NCBI RefSeq assembly: GCF_900105125.1
Contig: NZ_LT629750.1
Coordinates: forward strand, 3,162,001 to 3,226,000
Source: Bradyrhizobium canariense
GTDB lineage: Bacteria > Pseudomonadota > Alphaproteobacteria > Rhizobiales > Xanthobacteraceae
Length of the DNA: 64,000 nucleotides
Direction: 5' to 3'
Part shown: piece by piece, positions 60,199 to 64,000 of the stretch
Layout of the letters: each line of letters starts with the position of its first letter
Position numbering within the stretch: the stretch's first letter is position 1
The notes under the pieces: model-generated
Seen by the model: only the letters and a program-made list of their open reading frames with translations
Databases searched by the model: none
What the model was told of the DNA's origin: nothing
Translations under genes and position numbers: made by a program

Positions 60199-61650
60199 CA
60201 TTAACGGACAGGCCTCAACGGGCCATCTGGGTCACCAGTGTTCGCACGCGCTCGGAAGACCGAACCTCCATCTCGTCTCATCCTCTCGCAGACCTCGGCT
60301 GGAAACTTTGATAGGGTTACCTCGTCGCTTGCTCCTCCTATCGCGCAGTTCCTTTGTTCGAGCCAAGGGTCGTTCCCTCGTCCCGGCCCGCACAACGTCG
60401 ATCGCGTCGTGCGCAGGGGCGGTCAAGGCCGGCCGTCGCGCTGGGCTTGCGGCTGGCTCCGGCGTTGCCAGGCTGCGCCTTGACCGCGCCGAGCACGGCG
60501 CGAGGATCACGCGGGTCGGACGGCTGCATCGTCGGTCCTCTTCAGCTCGAAGGCGCGTCCTTTGGCCAGCACCGCCCAGGCGATGCGGGCAAGCTTGTTG
60601 GCGAGTGCCATCGCCAGCACGTTGCGGTGCAACCGCCTCTTGGCGGCTTCGATCCAGGATTTGAGCCCGTAGCGTTCCCAGTTCTTGATCCTGACCAGCA
60701 CAACCCATACCGCCTGTACAAACAGAACGCGCAGGTAGCGATTGCCGCGCCTCGAGATTTTGCCGAGGATCGTGCGGTCTCCCGTCGAGATCTGCTTGGG
60801 CACCAGTCCGAGCCAGGCGCCGAAGTCGCGGCCTTTGGAGAACACGTCTCCAGTGCTGATCGCAGCCACCATGGCGCTCGAAATGATCGGCCCGATGCCA
60901 GGCACCGTCATCAGGCGCGAACATGCCTGATCTTGACGGGCCAGCGCTTCGATCTCGCCGGAGAGGCCATCGATGCGCTGATCCAGCCGGCGCCAGTCGC
61001 CTGCCAACTCCTCGATGACACGCAACATGCGGGGTGACAGGGCATCGGTGCGCGTCGCAAGGATGGTGGGCAGTTCCGTACGCAGGAAGCCGATACCCTG
61101 GCGCACAGCGATCCCGCGTTCCAGCATGAAGGCGCGAATCTGGTTGTTGATGCCGGTGCGTTGCGACACCAGCCGCTCGCGCACCCGATGCAGCGCCTGC
61201 AGATCCAGTTGCTCCGCGGTCTTGGTCGCCACGAACTTCATCGTCGGGCGCTGCACGGCTTCGGCAATCGCTTCGGCATCATTGAAGTCGTTCTTCTGTC
61301 CCTTGCTATAGGGGCGGACATATTTGGCCGGCATCAGCCTGGCATCGTGACCCAGCGATGCGAGTTTGCGGCTCAGGTGATGTGCAGGCTTCCATGCCGA
61401 TCAGGCAAGGAGGTATATTGGCGAGCCGCGCTTCCACTTGGCCACGCGACCACTTTTGCCGCAGCACGATGGCGCCGCGCGCATCGTGGCCCACGGCGTG
61501 AAACGAGTTCTTGCCGATATCGATGCCGATCACGGCGATCGCAGTATTGGGTGTCTGAGACATGGCGTGCTCTCCTTGTCTTTGGCGCCCCTTGCCAGCT
61601 TCGCTTGCTGGCGGGGCAGGAGCACGGCCGGACCATCCCATTAACGGACA
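60199..61650 (-). mobile_element. IS110-family insertion element
   Basis: Identical 12-base stretches CATTAACGGACA lie at 60199-60210 and 61639-61650. Between them is an IS110 transposase gene on the minus strand. The ~1.44 kb length suits IS110 elements, which lack ordinary inverted repeats. About 300 bases of non-coding DNA lie at the 3' side of the transposase and 80 at the 5' side, which suggests an IS1111-like layout. Whether the 12-mers are the exact ends is not proven. Confidence 0.6.
60507..61563 (-). pseudogene. IS110 transposase, frameshifted
   Basis: The N-terminal part reads AVIGIDIGKNSFHAVGHD, with Asp of the DEDD site, and CLIGMEAC with Glu. It then leaves the frame at about 61385. 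The next frame resumes with HHLSRKLASLGHDARLMPA and DFNDAEAIAEA (last Asp pair), a Tnp_20 domain (MTVPGIGPIISSAMVAAI) and SRRGNRYLRVLFVQA. Both domains are otherwise well preserved, so the break may be recent. Confidence 0.8.
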
Positions 61651-61729
61651 TCCGAAACCTCAGGTCAGGCTTGATCCTGCCGGTCCTACGGACGACAATC
61701 AGCTCCCGTTATCGAGTAGGGCGTGGCAG

Positions 61730-63055
61730 ATGACCGAATTTACATTGCCCGAAACCCGTTACGCATTGAGCGGTGACGTAAATATCGCCTATCAGACGAT
61801 GGGCGATGGACCCGTTGATCTCATTTTAGTGCCCGGCATCGTGTCGCACGTCGAGTTTATGCATGAGTTACCGGGCATTACGGCTTTCTTACGCCGCCTG
61901 TCGGCCTTTGCCAGGGTCGTGACCTTTGACAAGCGAGGTCAGGGATTATCCGACAGAATGGCCGGTGCTCCTTCACTCGAACAGCGGATGGACGACGTTC
62001 GCGCCATCATGGATGCGATCGGCTCGCAGCGCGCCATCCTGTTTGGGTTTTCCGAGGGCTGTGCCATGAGCACGTTGTTCGCCGCGACCTATCCTCAGAG
62101 GGTATCGCATCTTGTTCTCGTTGGCGGCTTCGCCCGCGCCACCGATCGAATGTCGGACGAGGTTTGGCAAACGCGCCTGGAAAAACTTGTGAAAGATTGG
62201 GGCTCCGGCGAAATGATGAAGGCGGTTGCTCCGAGCCAAATTGCGAGCCCAGCTACAGTTGCCCAGTTCGCCAAGTTCGAACGTCTGTCAAGCAGCCCCG
62301 GCGCTTTCAAAACGATCATGTTGCTAAACCGTCAGATCGATGTCACCTCGATCCTGCCGTCACTGCGAGTGCCCACCCTTGTACTGCATCGCCAAGCCGA
62401 CGCCCGGGTGCCGGCTGCGCTTGGCCGCAAGCTGGCGGCCGAGATTCCTGGCGCGAAGTATATAGAATACCTCAACGGCGACCACGCGTTCTGGGCCGGC
62501 GATTTCGAAGAGTTGCTCGGAGACATTGAAGAATTCGTTACGGGCCATCGCGAAGGCTCTTCGAGCGATCTGGAACGCGTTCTGGCCACGGTTCTCTTCA
62601 CGGACATCGTGGACTCGACGCGCAGCGCAGCCGACATGGGCGACCAGCGTTGGCGGGCGTTGCTGGATAGCCACGATCATCTTGCCCGGCAGATCGTCGA
62701 GAAACATCGCGGCTCATTCGTGAAGAGCACCGGTGACGGCATCCTGGCGAGGTTCGATGGACCCGGGCGCGCGGTTCGATGCGCTTTGGCTTTTAGTACG
62801 GCTGCCCAGCAAATCGGCTTAGCCTTGCGGGCAGGTCTTCACACCGGTGAGATCGAATTGAGAGGCGAAGACATCGGTGGCATTGCCGTGCATGCCGCTG
62901 CCAGGGTGATGGCCCATTCCGGCTCGAACGAGGTCCTGGTATCGCGGGTGGTCACCGACCTTGTCGCCGGAGCGGGTCTGAAATTTGCTCAGCGCGGATC
63001 GCACGAACTCAAAGGCCTTCCAGGCCAGTGGGACTTATTCGCCGCAAGCGTGTAA
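61730..63055 (+). CDS. Alpha/beta-hydrolase fused to class III nucleotide cyclase
   Basis: This 441-residue protein joins two enzymes. Residues ~1-270 are an alpha/beta hydrolase (DKRGQGLSD, nucleophile GFSEGC, GDHAFW His). Residues ~280-440 are an adenylate/guanylate cyclase domain: VLFTDIVDSTRSA with metal Asp, HRGSFVKSTGDGILARF, RAGLHTGEIE. It makes cAMP or cGMP and may sense a small ligand through the hydrolase fold. A membrane protein that resembles cNMP-binding regulators starts 700 bases downstream. Confidence 0.88.
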   Translation: MTEFTLPETRYALSGDVNIAYQTMGDGPVDLILVPGIVSHVEFMHELPGITAFLRRLSAFARVVTFDKRGQGLSDRMAGAPSLEQRMDDVRAIMDAIGSQRAILFGFSEGCAMSTLFAATYPQRVSHLVLVGGFARATDRMSDEVWQTRLEKLVKDWGSGEMMKAVAPSQIASPATVAQFAKFERLSSSPGAFKTIMLLNRQIDVTSILPSLRVPTLVLHRQADARVPAALGRKLAAEIPGAKYIEYLNGDHAFWAGDFEELLGDIEEFVTGHREGSSSDLERVLATVLFTDIVDSTRSAADMGDQRWRALLDSHDHLARQIVEKHRGSFVKSTGDGILARFDGPGRAVRCALAFSTAAQQIGLALRAGLHTGEIELRGEDIGGIAVHAAARVMAHSGSNEVLVSRVVTDLVAGAGLKFAQRGSHELKGLPGQWDLFAASV

Positions 63056-63231
63056 AGTCCTTCGTCAGTTCCTGGCACAATTGCGAAGTGGTCGATCGCA
63101 TCGAACTACGTCTGAGTTTGGAGGCAAAGCGGGAAACATCCACTCGCGATGAGTATTTCGCTTTTTGACCCAGACCGGAAGTGGCTTTTCTTGTGGTGAG
63201 CGCGGCACTCGGCAAGCAGACACGCCGGTGA
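63056..63231. other. Intergenic, nothing recognised
   Basis: No gene or motif found. Confidence 0.4.
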
Positions 63232-63372
63232 TTAGCCGTTCACTAGTGCACACCCGCCGTCTTTCAATGGACGAAAGGCTTCCGCTGCCGGGATGGTGGC
63301 GCGCAGTTTGTAGAAGTCGCCAAAGTATCTCGATTCGGCGGGCGTTTTTACCTCAAACAGATACATGCCTGG
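63232..63372 (-). pseudogene. C-terminal relic of a branched-chain amino acid ABC binding protein
   Basis: The frame GMYLFEVKTPAESRYFGDFY, then KLRATIPAAEAFRPLKDGGC-ALV and stop is the usual end of LivJ/UrtA-like substrate-binding proteins. The other ~350 residues are absent. Confidence 0.68.
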
Positions 63373-63740
63373 GCCGTTCCTTTGGTGCCCGCGCGCGCGG
63401 CCGTTTGAACCGGCTACGCTTCGGGACACAAGATCCGCACCGAACATGGCGTGCCCCCCCCCGCTTTGATGGCTGCGGTTATCTGGGCAAACAGCGGAAA
63501 TTGGTGAGCGCCACCCGTCTGGTTTTCTCCGTGGACTTGGCTGCGTAAGTCGTTGCCCACAATATTCACTTGCTCGCAGCACAGAACCGATTTACGCGGT
63601 GTTGGCGCAGGCAATCCGAAGGTAAACTGAAGCATGTTCCGAAAAATGCTCCAACCCGTGCACTCGAATCCGTTTGATCGCGCGTGCCATCGCCTAAATC
63701 GCGTATCCGTGATGTCGGACCGAGCCGGGCTTAGAGAACT
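63373..63740. other. Gap, one doubtful frame
   Basis: A minus frame over 63420-63600 (VHGENQTGGAHQFPLFAQ, ITAAIKAGGGT) looks coding but has no recognised family or start. Confidence 0.35.
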
Positions 63741-64000
63741 ATGAATTGGATTGAAGTTGCGGGTTATCTTGCTTCGGCGTTGGTCTTGGCCACGTTTTGT
63801 ATGAAGACGATGATCCCTTTGCGCGCCGCAGCCATTTGCAGCAATTTTGCTTTCATTATCTATGGATTTTACGACAGCGTTTACCCCGTCTTGATCTTGC
63901 ACGCGATCCTGCTGCCTCTAAATACATGGCGCGCTGTCCAGATGCTGCGCCTGATAAGGCGGGTTGAGATAGCGTCAAAGGGAGACCTATCTACGGATTG
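63741..64000 (+). CDS. Membrane protein, N-terminal part (probable cNMP-binding protein)
   Basis: The frame from ATG 63741 stays open to the window edge (86 codons). It has three helices (IEVAGYLASALVLATFCM, LRAAAICSNFAFIIYGFY, VYPVLILHAILLPLNTW), then RAVQMLRLIRRVEIASKGDLS. This matches the N-terminus of Bradyrhizobium membrane proteins that carry a Crp-like cyclic-nucleotide-binding domain. The binding domain itself lies outside the window. It may respond to the cyclase just upstream. Confidence 0.6.
   Translation, partial: MNWIEVAGYLASALVLATFCMKTMIPLRAAAICSNFAFIIYGFYDSVYPVLILHAILLPLNTWRAVQMLRLIRRVEIASKGDLSTD

Noticed and set aside
60232..60924. 230-codon minus frame within the IS110 element
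   Set aside because: Shadow of the transposase in another frame with Arg-rich composition.
1..64000. CRISPR array, defence system or biosynthetic cluster
   Set aside because: No regularly spaced repeats and no recognised effector or synthase gene set were found on either strand.

Overview
The window looks like a chromosomal stretch of a high-GC alphaproteobacterium, most probably Bradyrhizobium or a close Nitrobacteraceae relative. The evidence is the mix of families (DUF3551, DUF992, DUF6894, GlsB/YeaQ, an unusual Mrp-type antiporter operon) and a very large set of 30-100 residue orphan proteins of the kind that fill Bradyrhizobium accessory DNA. No rRNA, tRNA or CRISPR array was recognised. 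All family names come from reading the translations; no search was run.

Layout. 1-11 kb holds mostly ordinary genes: the end of an RND efflux pump, a DUF3551 protein, a tightly overlapping seven-gene cation/proton antiporter operon (E-F-G-[A-like/B fusion]-C-D-second D-like), a DUF992 protein, a SHOCT membrane protein, and a patatin-like lipase overlapping a GntP-type permease. 11-17 kb has small genes and two histidine kinases; the second sits upstream of a response regulator that is broken by a frameshift.

17-35 kb and 38-57 kb are accessory DNA: dozens of tiny proteins (zinc ribbons, single-TM peptides, exported peptides) mixed with decayed pieces of larger genes. The relics include LigD C-termini at three places, SRAP/YedK twice, a lipoyl domain, a phage tail collar domain, an M41-like HEAGH segment and a cold shock protein with a late frameshift. 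Several small genes occur as an intact copy plus a decayed copy elsewhere in the window. 35-38 kb is a large serine recombinase, a HAD hydrolase and a second recombinase C-terminus carrying a stop codon.

57-64 kb has a Sel1-repeat/trypsin-like protein, a relic of an ABC substrate-binding protein, a tyrosine recombinase, an IS110-family element whose transposase is frameshifted, an alpha/beta-hydrolase fused to a class III nucleotide cyclase, and the start of a membrane protein resembling the N-terminus of cyclic-nucleotide-binding proteins.

No complete defence or biosynthetic system was found. The points most worth following are a candidate ~180-nt small RNA with a consensus -10 box and strong terminator at 47.0-47.2 kb, the IS110 element with 12-bp flanking repeats, the paired recombinase ends, the archaeal-like Mrp gene order, and the scattered duplication and decay of microprotein genes.
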